Position numbers and translations under genes: made by a program
Assembly: GCA_903813345.2 (NCBI GenBank)
Contig: CAIIXF020000008.1
Span: 13,626,822 to 13,690,821 of the forward strand
Length of the DNA: 64,000 nt
Direction of reading: 5' to 3'
DNA from: Owenia fusiformis
Taxonomy: Eukaryota; Annelida; Polychaeta; Sabellida; Oweniidae
In this document: piece after piece, positions 1-11,192 of the stretch
How positions within the stretch are numbered: the stretch's first letter is position 1
Layout: each line of letters starts with the position of its first letter
Notes under the pieces: model-generated
Told to the model about the DNA's origin: nothing
Databases searched by the model: none
The model's input: the letters and a program-made list of their open reading frames with translations, nothing else

Positions 1-593
1 TGGGCTGATTTGGGCACATCTTGGACTTCTTCAGCGTTCTTTTTCAGTAAAAATTATCAAAAATGGGCCCTACATTTTAAAAATTTGCCCGGGGCCCAAT
101 TTTGGGTTTTATGCACGGACCTCTGCCAGATAAGCTCCTCTGTGCCTAGGCTCAATAAATATACTCATTCATCCTTTGAGCCTACTACCAATATTATAGG
201 GGCTAGATCTGGCTCCGGATCTGTGGTTTTATGGGCCCAGGAATTTTTTACGGGCTAGCACAGAATTTTTTTCCTGACTTGAAATGTGCCCCCCCCCCCT
301 CCCTTGTTAGCTTCTGGCTGTGCCAGTGAACCGAATGGCGGAGAAGAGCTTGTAAACACTGGCTTCGAATGGGGACAGTGTCGTCTTTTTCAGCAGATTT
401 TGGCCTTGGGTGGGTTACGTAAATTTTTAGGGGCCCAATTAGTGTTACTAGGCCTTTTAAGGCCTACTTTTTCAGGCCAAATCTTAATTATTCAAATTTG
501 GTGAACCCCTTTTTGGTCAGTTTTAGGGCAGAATTGTTATTGTTGTTAGTTCCCAGATTGCGTATTTCAAAGTGAAGTAAATCTATTTGATAT
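1..593. other. Repeat-rich intergenic DNA, no gene recognised
   Basis: No convincing exon is seen. The stretch holds C-rich and 'gggccc'-type low-complexity sequence. A segment near 276-328 ends in a 'gcttctgg...gccagtga' motif that recurs at about 13511-13558 and, inverted, near 11790-11815, so it looks like part of a dispersed repeat. Short open frames here look fortuitous. Confidence 0.5.
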
Positions 594-1142
594 CATGGCG
601 TAGAATAATGGAAATAGCGTCATGAATCCCGGGACAATGAATCTTGGATCCAAGTACGTCATTAATGGTCGAAAATCAAAATATTGACAAATTTATAACC
701 TAAAAGGCCGAAAGATTATGCGGCAAATATTGAAACGGGGGTTGTCAACATATTGTATTAGCTTTGATCTCTTAGAATCCGTTGAATCCTAAGCGATTGG
801 AGTTGTTTAGATCACTTAACGAATGATATGAAATGATGAGGATTTGGGTTTTTTCAAAGTCTATAATGGCGGCCAATGGGGGATTTTAGCAAAATATCCC
901 GAAAATTAAATGATTAAAAGGCCGAAAGATCTGTGGATGGATTTTGCTGTTTTATATATCAAAATGAACACTTCGTTGGGTCTAACAAGGATCCGTTGAA
1001 TCCTTAGAAAATAAATTATTTGCTAAAAAGTTATTAAGATTTTAAATTTTGATGAAGACTGCTCTCCATTGAAATCTTTGGACCATGAAATGTCGATTTA
1101 CGCGCATGCGTTGTGACGTTATTTCCATTATTCTACGCCATG
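594..1142. mobile_element. MITE-like element with 29-bp terminal inverted repeats
   Basis: The left arm (594-622, beginning catggcgtagaataatgg) is matched in reverse complement by the right arm (1114-1142, ending ccattattctacgccatg) with one mismatch. The 549-bp interior has no transposase; the motif 'aaaggccgaaagat' occurs twice inside (about 701 and 918). Length, arms and lack of coding fit a non-autonomous DNA transposon. The target-site duplication is not clear. Confidence 0.7.
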
Positions 1143-1899
1143 CTTAACTTTTGCTGTCAAAATGGCGGGAAATTCGAATAAATTTCATCATTTGTTGGGA
1201 ATGAATATAGCCAATGCCAGTGACACCAAGGTGACGAGTACTAGTCTGCCTAATCAGTCTACTTTAGCACAGGCCTGTACCAATTTCGCTTGGTCAATGT
1301 GGAGTGGACGTATGCGGTATGCAGTGGCGCAGGAACACTGTACGCCAAAACGCCAATGCGTTGTGTGAAAACTGAGACTAAAAAGCTTATTAATTTCCTT
1401 ATGTTCTTAAGTCAATTTTTCTCATTGAAAAACTGAAAAATGTCTGTTTGACACCATGTGATATTTTTTCATAAAATATTGATATAGTTATACGTTGTTT
1501 CTAATAAAATGCAAATTAATCATTATTTTTCTATTTGGTAGATATCGTTTTAGGAAATATAGCATCTAAGCATATTTTCACTGCTTAATGTTTTAATCTA
1601 GTTTATATTATATACGAAACTAATAGGAAGAACAAACCGCGCTTATGATTTGTTTCATAATGGACGATTTTGTTTCATAGTAACAAAGTAATGACCATGA
1701 TGAAACACTGGAACATTATTACACAGTCAATTGTGATCCTGTACAATATAAAACAACACTAGATTACTTGTACTTTTTCTTATATAGCAACCAAATAACA
1801 ATGCCTAATCTAGGTCATCTAACGATACGGCCTGACACAAAAAATGCTAGACTGATTAAAACCTTCATCAATGCTGGGCAAAAAAAATTCTAGTGGATA
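1143..1899. other. AT-rich intergenic DNA, nothing recognised
   Basis: A short open frame near 1162-1368 has no recognised motifs. The rest is AT-rich with no tRNA, repeat array or clear exon visible. Confidence 0.4.
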
Positions 1900-2397
1900 A
1901 TGCAAGCAAGAAGTGATCTTAACTTTGATGTGTCCGATGAAACCAACCAAGCGGAGCCAGGCGTCACTGTAAACACATCAGCAATCCATACAAACCATAT
2001 CCCAATACCATACCACCTAGGATATGCATTTAATCAGAAACTTATAAACTATGGATTTATTTTAAAATTCAAACATCCAAAGTTGCTGTTTTCTCGTGGT
2101 TTTAGGCAAAGAAGATATCCAACATCCGCATCTAAACGGTTTGGAGTAATGACTTCTCTAAATGCCGTCGTTACTCATCCGAACGATTGGGTCTTTCGTC
2201 ATCAGGTCGAAGGAATGCGATTATTGCTATATCATCCGAACCTCTCAACTTCAATAGGGCTGGAGAGTGAACGGTTCTTGGTGACATTCATGGAAGCAGA
2301 TAATTTAGATAGAAAAGAGGTTTGTTTTATCATGGGCTTTCAAGTAGAGTTGAGAGCCCATGGTCTTATGAGGTCGACACATTTGTCTTTCCTGTGA
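1900..2397 (+). other. Unrecognised 165-codon open frame, possibly a decayed exon
   Basis: An ATG-initiated frame of 165 codons is long for such AT-rich sequence, so it may be, or may once have been, coding. I recognise no domain, signal peptide or membrane segment in it. An overlapping frame continues to about 2717 in another phase, which would fit a frameshifted relic. No convincing splice partners were found. It could be a fast-evolving gene, a pseudogene or chance. Confidence 0.2.
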
Positions 2398-2682
2398 GAT
2401 ACTTTTTAACCTTAGATTTTATACATGTTGCACCCGGGATTGCACAGCGTACGTGGGAGGGTAGTTGTCGTACTTCTTATATTCAAATTGAATTAAAATG
2501 GTTCAGTATTGAACTTTTAACTATAAAGCGGCAAAAATACACACAAAATTACATTCTTCGTAACCGTTCATTAATCACTTACTCTGAAACCCTTTTTAAA
2601 AGTATCATAACTAAAAAAAGTGGCACCTTTTTCAGATGTTCAGCCCAGTGCCCAGAAGACGAAGATTTGCCGATCACGGAAT

Positions 2683-3083
2683 GGTCCTTTTTCCATATAG
2701 CTTTGAAATCTCGTTAAGGTCTTGTTTTTAATGAGATTTTAGGAGATCTGCATTTTTAACCATTAAAAACTAATGTTTTCTTCCATCTGATGGCATATTT
2801 GAATTATGTGAGTAATTCTCCATCAAAACAACTTTGATTTGCACTGTAATTTACCATTATTCAAATTCTAATGATTTACTGGTTGTCTAAAAAAGGTCGG
2901 GCTAAATCCCCATTGACACAATGCTGAAAAACCTTAAAAAGTTCATTTACTCTTCCAAGGATCACAATTTTAATGCGAAATCACAATCCACATGTCAATA
3001 AGATCATAAAGTTACATTCCAATGATGTTTTAAGTTGATCCAAATGGAATTACTTCTTAAATCAAGAAATTAAGTGACTCTGG
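2683..3083. repeat. Dispersed copy of the sequence at 12032-12410
   Basis: From 'tttttccatatagctttgaa' onward this segment aligns in the same orientation with 12032-12410, with many substitutions and indels. Shared landmarks are the 'catgagattttaagagat'-type block, a 'ccattgatgcaatgct' block and the terminal 'attaagtgact'. It is a diverged duplication of non-coding DNA or an old interspersed element. Confidence 0.6.
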
Positions 3084-4503
3084 CAATACATTTACATGTA
3101 TTCTAGCCCTACCCAAGCTCTACCAATACCCATGATGCCATCTATTTTTCATTTATATGGAAAAAGGTCAATTGAAGCCCTCCGGGATATCAGAACACTT
3201 TTCCTAGAAGACAGATTTGAAATTGACATTTTAACACTAGTCCATATGCCCATACACGATACCGGGGCGTCATTTCTAATAGCCTATCCAAAGAAGGACA
3301 GGAGACGGAAAAGACGTTTGAAAGTCCACTGGAAACGATTTAAAAACATTTTTATTGCTTGTGCTTCAAATCCAAAGTCATGATTGTTGATTGTGACAAT
3401 TAGGCCCAAAGATTTACTTTTAGATATTAATTGCCTATTACTTGTATTAAATGTGGTTATTTATTTATTTGTCGTAGGCAAATGACAATATTTACGAACA
3501 ATAAATGTGAACTTACGAAAACGTATTACCTTGTTACGAAAATAAATTCGACAATTAAAAAATGAAAATGCCAAGGCATTTGACATTCAGTTCGTAGATA
3601 TCAAATTAATATATTTGCAGAAACAATGATAAAGGTACAAAATGAACTCATTTTATTTGTATACGGATATACAATGTGTCACTAACAAATGCTTTTAAGG
3701 ACTTTTAAATGTATTTCAGGATAAAACACATACACGTTTTAACGAAACAAATTAGATTAACGAACAGAAAAGGCAAAATACTCAAGTTACGAACATCAAA
3801 TGTGCATTTAATAACAGAGAAGTTCAGTTTACGAATACATATAGTAAAATACGAATGATAAAGCAGAAACCATTCCATAGGATGACGCGTCTCATGGTGC
3901 TAGTAAAACGAATTCACTTAATTAAGTAGAACAAACATATGCCGTAAGTCTAAAGTGGACTTGAAGCTAGGTATACGTAGGCTATAATGTTTTAAGAGTT
4001 CGGATGTTTTAGAGCTATCGATGTGACGTGTGGAAGCTCAAGTCCGACACACAATATAAAGGATTTAAGCTGACTGGAACTCTTCATTGTAAAGATAGAA
4101 ACTTTACTTTAAAAATACGCCATAATTTTTTTTGTCCTTAAGTAAAAAACCTTTACAAAAATAGGCCTATTAGCTTTTGGTTAGGGGGGCTCGAACCCCC
4201 CCCCCCCCATGCACACACAAAAATGTTTTCATGCTTAACCAACTTCACATTGTGACCACACAAGGGTACGTGTTATTAACAAGACACCAGGGGTGGCCAC
4301 GAAAACAAGGGAGGGGACCTAAAAATTGCCGCGCTTGTTCAGAAGAAAATAAGAGGGCCCAAATTTTGAAAAATGCCCAGTAATTCTCTGCGTTGTGTTT
4401 TAATGTTGTTAAAAATGACTAGTTACTAGTAGTTAGTTGATTTAGACGGAACAAAATTCGAGCCAAATTATCATGGCCTGTAAAATAATAGCTTGTGAGT
4501 GAT
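3084..4503. other. AT-rich intergenic DNA, no gene recognised
   Basis: One open frame (3096-3383, 95 codons) ends in a strongly basic tail (KKDRRRKRRLK) but matches no family I know and has no evident splice context. The remainder is AT-rich with a C-run near 4196-4208 and contains nothing I can name. Confidence 0.4.
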
Positions 4504-5019
4504 GTAGCCAGAGGGCATGCTCCCCTGGAAAATTTAGGAGTTATGGGCTGATTTAGTGCGTTCTGAGCGATTCTAGGATGAAAATATATGATTTACGTAT
4601 TTAAATTTTTTTTAGGCTTTTTTAGGGCATTCCCGATGCGTTCTGATCGTTCTAGGGATCAAAATATATGATTTACGTATTTTAAAAAATCGAATTTTTA
4701 GTCTTATTTGACAAGGTTCTGAGCGATTCTAGGATCATGATTTATTAAAAAATCAGGGGCATGCTCCCCTGAAAAAGCCAAGATTTTTGGGCTGATTTAG
4801 TGCGTTCTGGGCAATTCGAGGATCAAAATATATGATTTATGTATTGAAATAAAAATTGAATATATAGGCTTATTTGGCACCTTCTTAGCGATTATAGGAT
4901 CAAAATATATGATTAATTGTCTCGCTATTCTAGTAAATTTAGGTCCACATTATTTAGGTCCACATTATTTTAGGAGATATCTGGGGGGAGGAGCCGAGCC
5001 CCCCCCACCCCCTGGCTAC
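4504..5019. repeat. Repeat block with degenerate ~100-bp units flanked by gtagccag/ctggctac
   Basis: Three to four degenerate direct units share 'gcgttctgagcgattctagg' followed by 'atcaaaatatatgattta'. Related units recur at about 13012-13125. The block begins with gtagccag (4504-4511) and ends with its reverse complement ctggctac (5012-5019), the same terminal motif seen at 11021-11192 and 12765-12827. It is probably a non-autonomous element or nested fragments of one. Confidence 0.5.
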
Positions 5020-5241
5020 GGGCCTGTATTACACTTTGTATTTTTTTAAGAACAACACTTAATGTGTTAATTTGGGGAGAAAAGTCAAAGATGTAACGAG
5101 CTAACATCTTCTCAGTACTTCAGTGGGGGGCCCTTCAGTATTTTCTTATGAGAAATGAAGCTGATTTTGTCGATGAAAGCAAATTAGAAAAATCAAGAAA
5201 ATTGGTAAGTCTTTAAAAAATTCAAATAAAAATATGAGCTC

Positions 5242-5329
5242 TCTCGCGAACCGGAATCGAACCAGTGACCTAGGGATTTCAATGTGCTACCGCTACAGTC
5301 CCCCGCTCTACCATCTGAGCTATCACGAG
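5242..5329 (-). tRNA. tRNA-Tyr (GUA anticodon) with a 15-nt intron
   Basis: Read on the minus strand, the acceptor strand CTCGTGA (5323-5329) pairs with TCGCGAG (5243-5249), with discriminator A at 5242. A D-arm tagctcagatggtagagc, an anticodon stem GGGGA/TCCCT, and a T-arm with GGTTCGATTCC are all present. The anticodon GTA lies at 5294-5296. Between TGTAG and ATCCC sits an extra 15-nt segment (5278-5292) directly 3' of the anticodon-adjacent base, the canonical place for tRNA introns and usual for animal tRNA-Tyr. Without it the tRNA is 73 nt. A-box and B-box promoters are inside the gene. Confidence 0.93.
5278..5292 (-). other. tRNA-Tyr intron
   Basis: The 15 nt interrupt the anticodon loop one base 3' of the anticodon. 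Their removal restores a 7-nt loop and the five-pair stem. The exact ends could shift by a base because of flanking A residues. Confidence 0.8.
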
Positions 5330-5765
5330 CTGGCTTGGCATCGGCTCAAACCAGAATTCTTTATAGGCTTACCACACTAACATAAAACTACTGTGGCCCA
5401 TAATCAAGTCTTTAAATTTCAAAGAATATTTTTTTGAAAATAATTATTCTACAAAGTTGGGAATTGTTTCTCAATATTCTTGAGAACGTTTTGGGATAAT
5501 CAGATAAGAACCATGATCTGTCAGTTGCCTATGGTTAAAAGGGGAAACTAATAAAAATGAGTTAGGGAAATGTGACATTGTGTGGAAGAACTAGGATGTA
5601 TTTGATTACAATGATGGGCAGGTAGCTGCTTATGCATATCTAAATCATTGGAATTTATATAATAAAATAACATGCCATGCGGGCCAGGCATCATCGATTC
5701 AAGAATGCTGTGGTCTAATAGCAATAAGCCACAAATCAAGTCCTAAGAGGCCACCGTAGAGTTTT
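5330..5765. other. Intergenic DNA between tRNA-Tyr and the ZNF839-like gene
   Basis: AT-rich sequence upstream of the tRNA 5' end and of the ZNF839-like promoter. No exon, array or inverted repeat was recognised. Confidence 0.4.
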
Positions 5766-5770
5766 TCTAA

Positions 5771-5794
5771 CCGCCATCTTTATTCGTGACGTCA
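5771..5794 (+). promoter_or_regulatory. Putative proximal promoter: YY1-type and CRE sites
   Basis: ccgccatctt (5771-5780) matches the YY1 core (GCCAT in a CCGCCATCTT context) and TGACGTCA (5787-5794) is a perfect palindromic CRE/ATF site. They lie about 245 bp before the ZNF839-like start codon in an otherwise AT-rich stretch. Motif matches are seen; promoter function is inferred. Confidence 0.5.
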
Positions 5795-6036
5795 TCAAAT
5801 AAGGTGCTCGAACATTTTGAAAATCGAGACAACGGGACGTAAATATCTTTAATTTGAGACGGTTTACTTGTTAAAAATTGTATTATAAATGTAGTTGATA
5901 ATATATTATGTATATAATGGTCGTTAAGTATGGAAAACTTTTCAATATTTTTGAAAAACTTCGATGAACTTGACGATTGTAAACATCCTGTGCAAAAATT
6001 TTAAAATCCTCAGTTCTAAAAAATTGTGCTGAAGAA

Positions 6037-9000
6037 ATGTCTGACGAAGGCCAACAATTTGAAAACGTTGTGATGATGAAAGCTGGGATATTTGCCCCTG
6101 CAGATGATGAAACAGTTGTCAAAGAACAACCCATGCAGGAAGAGAATATTGAAGTGACTGAAGACATTCTACAACAAGCTCTTCAAGAAGCAGCTGAGGG
6201 TTTTGAACAAGTTGAATATGATGAAACTGAAGCTATCAATGGTGATGAAATTGTCGCTGTTCAACTCCCTGGGCAAGAGGGAAGAACTATAGTGTTGCCT
6301 CACAATGCAAATGTAACATATAAAATTGTAGACGCTGGAAATGACAATCAGATTCAATTACAAGAAGCTGATACTCAAAATGGTACAGTTGTGCAAACTG
6401 AACAGTACATCGAACATGTTGAACAGCAAGGTGACAATGAAGTCATTGTTCCAAATGAACAAACAGACTTTGGAAATTACACTATTGTACAAGGAAATGA
6501 GAATGCAAATGTTATCACTGAGGCCGAAAAGCCCAAAGATCTTTCAGGAGATCTTGGGTCAAGTGAAAACCCAATACGGATTGTTCAACAAGGCACCCAG
6601 TATCACTCAATGCAACAACTAACACAGGAACAACTGACTCAGATTATGCAAGTGTTACAACAACAACAACTATCTGCAGCCACTCAGAAAAGTGGAGGTC
6701 AAAGTGTACTTTACAATTCTCAAACTAACACTCGGGTAGTCTACCGTGTTATGTATCCCTCTGAGCTTCATAAAAACTCCCCTATTGAAAATGGGAGTGC
6801 AACCTCTGTCATAAACAAAATCTCAGTAAAACAAAAACAGATACCCAGTGGTCAGCCTCAGGTGAAGAGAGGGCCTGGGAGACCTCCTAAGCGTAAGAGA
6901 CTGAACTCAGATGACACATCCTCTGTTGAAGGAATGCCAGAACCTGAGCTATCCAGGGAGGAAAAAGAAGAGCGAAAAAAGCAAAGGCCACGGACTAGAA
7001 GTGGGAGAGTGTCCCGACCACCAAGGCATATGACAAAGGACTTCAAACATGTTCATGTACTAGGTAAGGGACTAAGGGTTTTAGAAAATTGGATGAGAAA
7101 ATTTTCCAAGTGCTAAAACTCAATTTTACAGTCAATGGCTGTAGAGTATTATAAGATATCTCCTTAGTTCATATTTCACATGTTGCCGTAGAGCTGTTAT
7201 CCATGTTCTGCACGTTATCCTGTGTTACCATTTATTATTACATGCTGCCTTCTGCAATACACAATATAAAATGTTTTTTTATTGTTTATGGTAGATTGGA
7301 ATGATGACTATAAAGAGGATGATTCTGATGGGGGCTACACAGACTTCAAGGAAAGTGATGAGGAAAATGGGGAAAACAAGGATGAGGAATTTCATCACCC
7401 AGGTGAAGGATGTTAATTAGAATGTACTTTTCACAATTTTTCATATTCGGATTCCAGCAACAGTTTTACATACATGTCCTTATCTATAATTTTTAGATCA
7501 TTTATCTCTGAAAAATTCATTCAGTTTTTTTTTGTTCATCCTTAAAGTCCTGAGTTGTATTGACATTTTATCATGAATGATGAATCAAGATGTTAGTTTG
7601 ACTTTTTAGTATATATGATTTAATACTTAATTCTGTGTGATGCTAATTGGGAAGTTTGCTGCTAACCTACGCAGACATTTCAATATATTACATGTATGCA
7701 TCATCTTTCTCTTATGTCCTTTTATCAAATCCAGGCAATTTATTTCATCCTTATCGACAGAGTAAGTCTTTGTAACTTTTCTTAGTACATTTACACTTAT
7801 CTGCCATGTCTGCACTTGTACTTCCTATTGATATTTAGTCTTAATTTAACATAAAACATGTTCCCATATCAGGATTTGGGTCATCAAAAAAGAAACCCTG
7901 GAAATGTGAGAAGTGTGAAAAATGCTACATTGGTCGTGGAGGGCTAGCCAGACATTATAGGATGACTGGACATGGCCACCTTGAGGAGGACCCTGCGGAA
8001 GTTGAGGCCAGGAAGAAAAGAGGTAGGAAAAACAAAGATTTACCAAAATGTCTGGGCAAAATTAATATTTCTAGTAAGCCTTGTTATTGTGGTTGTTGAA
8101 GCTTATTATTTATGTGCCAAAGTGTCTCTTGTATTCATGGTATTTATATAAATGGAGTATTTAAATGATTTTTGTGATATAGGCAAATCAACAGGTCAAT
8201 TTCATAACATTCCTTTTCATATATGTTTTCTAACGATCCCCTTAGTTCATACTTTATTCCAGAAATACTAAAGAATTTTAGATTTATGTGTGTATGTTTT
8301 TCTATAAATATGGATATCCAGATTTGTTATTCAGAAAAGCTTACACATTTTTTTGGCAATTGGATCTTAATTCTTAAATAACTTAATTTTGATAAATTAT
8401 CACAGATCTTTGGAATTCTGCCATAATTCAAATTCAATTGAATAGATAATTGCTTTTACGGGTGTGCTGAATTTTGACTTGGTTAGTACATTCCCTGGGT
8501 ACAGTGATTCTCTGCATTTGCATTCACTGCAAACTTTGAAAAATGTTAACACTCTTTATTTTTTCATTGTACTTTTAATTTGTAGAAGAACAAAAGGCAA
8601 ATGCTTTACAAAACTTGATTGCCAATCACCAGGAACTTGGTGTCCAAGGGGCGGAGTCAGGACCTGTCAGTAACCAAGAGATAGGTAACCAAGGTGTTGA
8701 GACAGTGGAAGAGAGCAATGCAATGAAACTCAAGGCTGCATACTTGTCTAAAAATACATCAAATAGGAGAAAGGCCCGTCTTAATGAGGTTTGACATTGC
8801 TGCATATTAGCACATATTCTGAAGAAGTGGTGACATATCAGTGATCTCCCCAGCATTAAAGCAAGTGGGCGCAGCACCCACCTGAGATTTTGAAAATAGG
8901 CTTGCACCCACCTGAAAATCCATTTGCCCCCACTTGAAAATGAGAAAAATTGGCATATTTTGACCAATTTTGGTCTGAATTGTGAAAATGAAAAATTCTG

Positions 9001-10690
9001 CACCCACTTGAAAAAAATCCTGGGGAGATCACTGCATATGGTTATATATATTGTTTTTTATGGATGGTGTTCGGCATTAGACATCTGGCATCTGTAACAA
9101 ATGGCAGGTGGTGACATTTTGCTTGTTAGTGCCTTGTTCATTATCATTTATTTGTGAATGTCATTCAATCAGACGTTCATGTTAAGTATACCAACAAAGC
9201 TGAAATATAAAACAAAATACGACCAACGAAGCATTTGAGTTTATATTTTGAAAAAATCTTACTTTACCTTTTCATTGGAATTGTATTTTGAGATGAATTT
9301 TTTCCTTTGAAGTTAATGCGGCAATGTACAGATGAAGAACTTATGGAATGTGTCCTCCCACGACTTAGCCAGGCTGTTTCCATGTGGGAATTTCTGCTCA
9401 TGAAGGTAGAGAGGGGAAGACCTCCAAAATTAGACCTACGGCAAATATACACAGAATATGAAGCCTTACATTCGAAAGTACGAACCGTGTGCCAAAATTA
9501 TCTTCTACCAGCAGGGAATACAGTTTCTCCAATATCAGATTGCAAGATTTTAGATGTATGTATCCAGATCCCACTCTATTGTAATTATATATCATGTGTT
9601 TGAAGAAAATTATGTGCTAATGTATTAACCTTGTACTAAGGATAATTGACAGTCATCAAATTCTATCCTGTACCTATAATTAATATAAATGAAGTCTGAT
9701 AACAAAAATTCTGAGAGTGAGCTTTCTAGAAAATTCAAAAACATCACAATTGTGGACTTTAAGAGTACCAGATTTTATCTTTATTACCTAAGTAATTTTG
9801 TTGTATAATTTCAAAGCCAGGTTAACGACATATGTCATGAACATCTTATTTTTCAGATGAAAAACAAAGAAGTTGCAGAATCACTTGGTATGCAAGTTGG
9901 TCAGTACAAAGTGAAAGATGACCACTTGACTGAGGATGAACTTTTCCAATATAAATATCTCACATGTAACCCAACCTTAAAGGACATTAAAATACCTCAA
10001 AAATCCAACCCTGAGCTGGAAAAACGTCAAGTTCAATATGTCAGTCGAGATCAAATTATTACAGAGAGGAAAGAAGCTCCAAAGCCCATTATAACTGTGA
10101 GTTCAGCTGTAAGAAATGTTCCAGAATTTAGCTTAAAAGGAGGGAACATCCCAACAGGTACAAGTTTACTCAATAATATACAAGTTCAGAACACTGGGAT
10201 CTCTGAGCTTAATAATGGTGGTGTTACAGAAATAAACACTGGGAGTGTTGGTGTCACAAATCTCAATACACAGAATGTCACAGATTTCAACACAGGAGTT
10301 AGTGTCACAGACCTCAATAAGGATTTAATCAATATACCAAACACTTTTCACAATGGATTCTCCACGGATGAGAGTATCGTTTCTGTGACAGTGGGCTCTG
10401 ATTCCCAAGAAGTCTCAAACCCAAATTCTGAATCAGTGCACATGATTAACGAATCAGAAACAAACAATATCAGTAATACCCAGAATCCAACAGAAGTACA
10501 AGAGGAATTTTTACCCCAGCAAACTAGGGTTATACAAACTGAAGATGGAAAAGTATATCTTGAAAACCCTGATGGGTCATTAATAGAGTTACAACATTCT
10601 GAAGGAGGTAGTATTCCCTTAGAGACTGTTCAAGCATTGTTAAATATGGAAAATGTAGCTGAGACTCAAGTAGAGGCTTTTCCTCAATAA
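6037..10690 (+). CDS. ZNF839: ZNF839-like C2H2 zinc-finger / AT-hook protein
   Basis: Main exons: 6037-7063, 7295-7402, 7873-8022, 8586-8788, 9313-9555 and 9857-10690, with an optional microexon at 7735-7761. All junctions have AG/GT borders and matching phases, giving roughly 855-865 residues. The first exon is acidic and Gln-rich, then has an AT-hook (GPGRPPKRKR, near residue 280) and a basic RSGRVSRPPR segment. The exon at 7873 encodes a single C2H2 finger, C-x2-C-x12-H-x5-H, introduced by KKKPWKCEKC. A helical domain (MRQCTDEELMECVLPRLSQ) with a second GRPPK motif follows, then a Ser/Thr/Asn-rich acidic tail. The KPWKCEKC finger, RSGRVSRPP segment and conserved helical domain recall vertebrate ZNF839, so a nuclear DNA-binding role is inferred. 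AATAAA overlaps the stop codon (10686-10691). The start is the first ATG of a long open exon downstream of CRE/YY1 motifs. Orthology is from memory. Confidence 0.8.
7735..7761 (+). other. Candidate 27-nt cassette microexon of the ZNF839-like gene
   Basis: Between the exons ending at 7402 and starting at 7873 lies ...aaatccag|27 nt|gtaagt. It would insert GNLFHPYRQ while keeping the same 1/2 phase on both sides, so it could be skipped or included without a frameshift. Good splice consensus on both sides and phase symmetry favour a real microexon, but a chance match is possible. Confidence 0.45.
8839..9034. mobile_element. MITE with cagtgatctccccag termini in a ZNF839-like intron
   Basis: Perfect 15-bp inverted ends (8839-8853 and 9020-9034) are flanked by the direct repeat catat (8834-8838 and 9035-9039), a likely 5-bp target duplication. 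The 196-bp body has no coding. A right-end fragment, tcctggggagatcactg, recurs near 38312-38328, and the internal 'ttggcatattttgac' block recurs near 39759, so this is a family in this genome. Confidence 0.75.
9080..9135. repeat. Dispersed ~50-bp repeat (copy 1 of 3)
   Basis: This segment carries the block ggcaggtggtgacattttgc and is the reverse complement of segments at about 35876-35925 and 42690-42735. All three also share a 'ctgtaacaaatggcag' stretch. The copies sit in introns of different genes, so it is an interspersed element rather than a gene-specific motif. Confidence 0.55.
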
Positions 10691-11020
10691 AAACCTTTCT
10701 CATATAGTCTAATTACAAGCCCTTGCCTGTAAGAAGGTTTTATTCAATGAGAGGTTAGGGAGGGGGTCACAGGGGCTTGTATCTACCTCTCTGAATTAGT
10801 ATCTATTTTGCTTCATGGCTAATTCACATAGTTGAAAACAATAGGTGACATGTTAAATGACAGAAGGAGATTATTGGCAACAAATAGCATGTAAATAAGA
10901 TCAACTGTTTTGCTGTATCATGTATTTGGTCATTTAGCTTCATGTTGCAATATGTAGAATATCCTATATTGTGTTTCTGTTTACTAGCTCCAGTAGATAA
11001 GGATAGCTTCAGGTGTTGCA
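10691..11020. other. ZNF839-like 3' region, nothing else recognised
   Basis: AT-rich sequence following the stop codon, probably 3' UTR and downstream DNA. No exon or repeat was recognised. Confidence 0.4.
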
Positions 11021-11192
11021 GGCCTGTAGCCAGAGGGCTTCAGAGTTCGAGCATCTTTTGCCCAAAATCCATTCAAAATCATGAAGTTTTTTTAATTGAG
11101 CACTTTTCAAGTGATTTTGGCCAAAGTCAAATGTGAATCCCCCTGGAATTTTTTGAACATTGAAACCCCCTTGCCAAAAGCTGACTATGGGC
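11021..11192. mobile_element. Short inverted-repeat element of the 'gtagccag' family
   Basis: Left end ggcctgtagccagagggctt and right end ...aaaagctgactatgggc form an imperfect inverted repeat related to the perfect one at 12765-12827. The interior has the 'gttcgagc' and 'cccccttgccaaaag' blocks of that copy. There is no coding capacity. Confidence 0.5.

Noticed and set aside
3096-3383. 95-codon frame with a basic tail
   Set aside because: No homologue recognised and no supporting exon structure; kept only as a note.
6858-7046. Antisense open frame over ZNF839-like exon 1
   Set aside because: Explained by the sense coding sequence and its codon bias.
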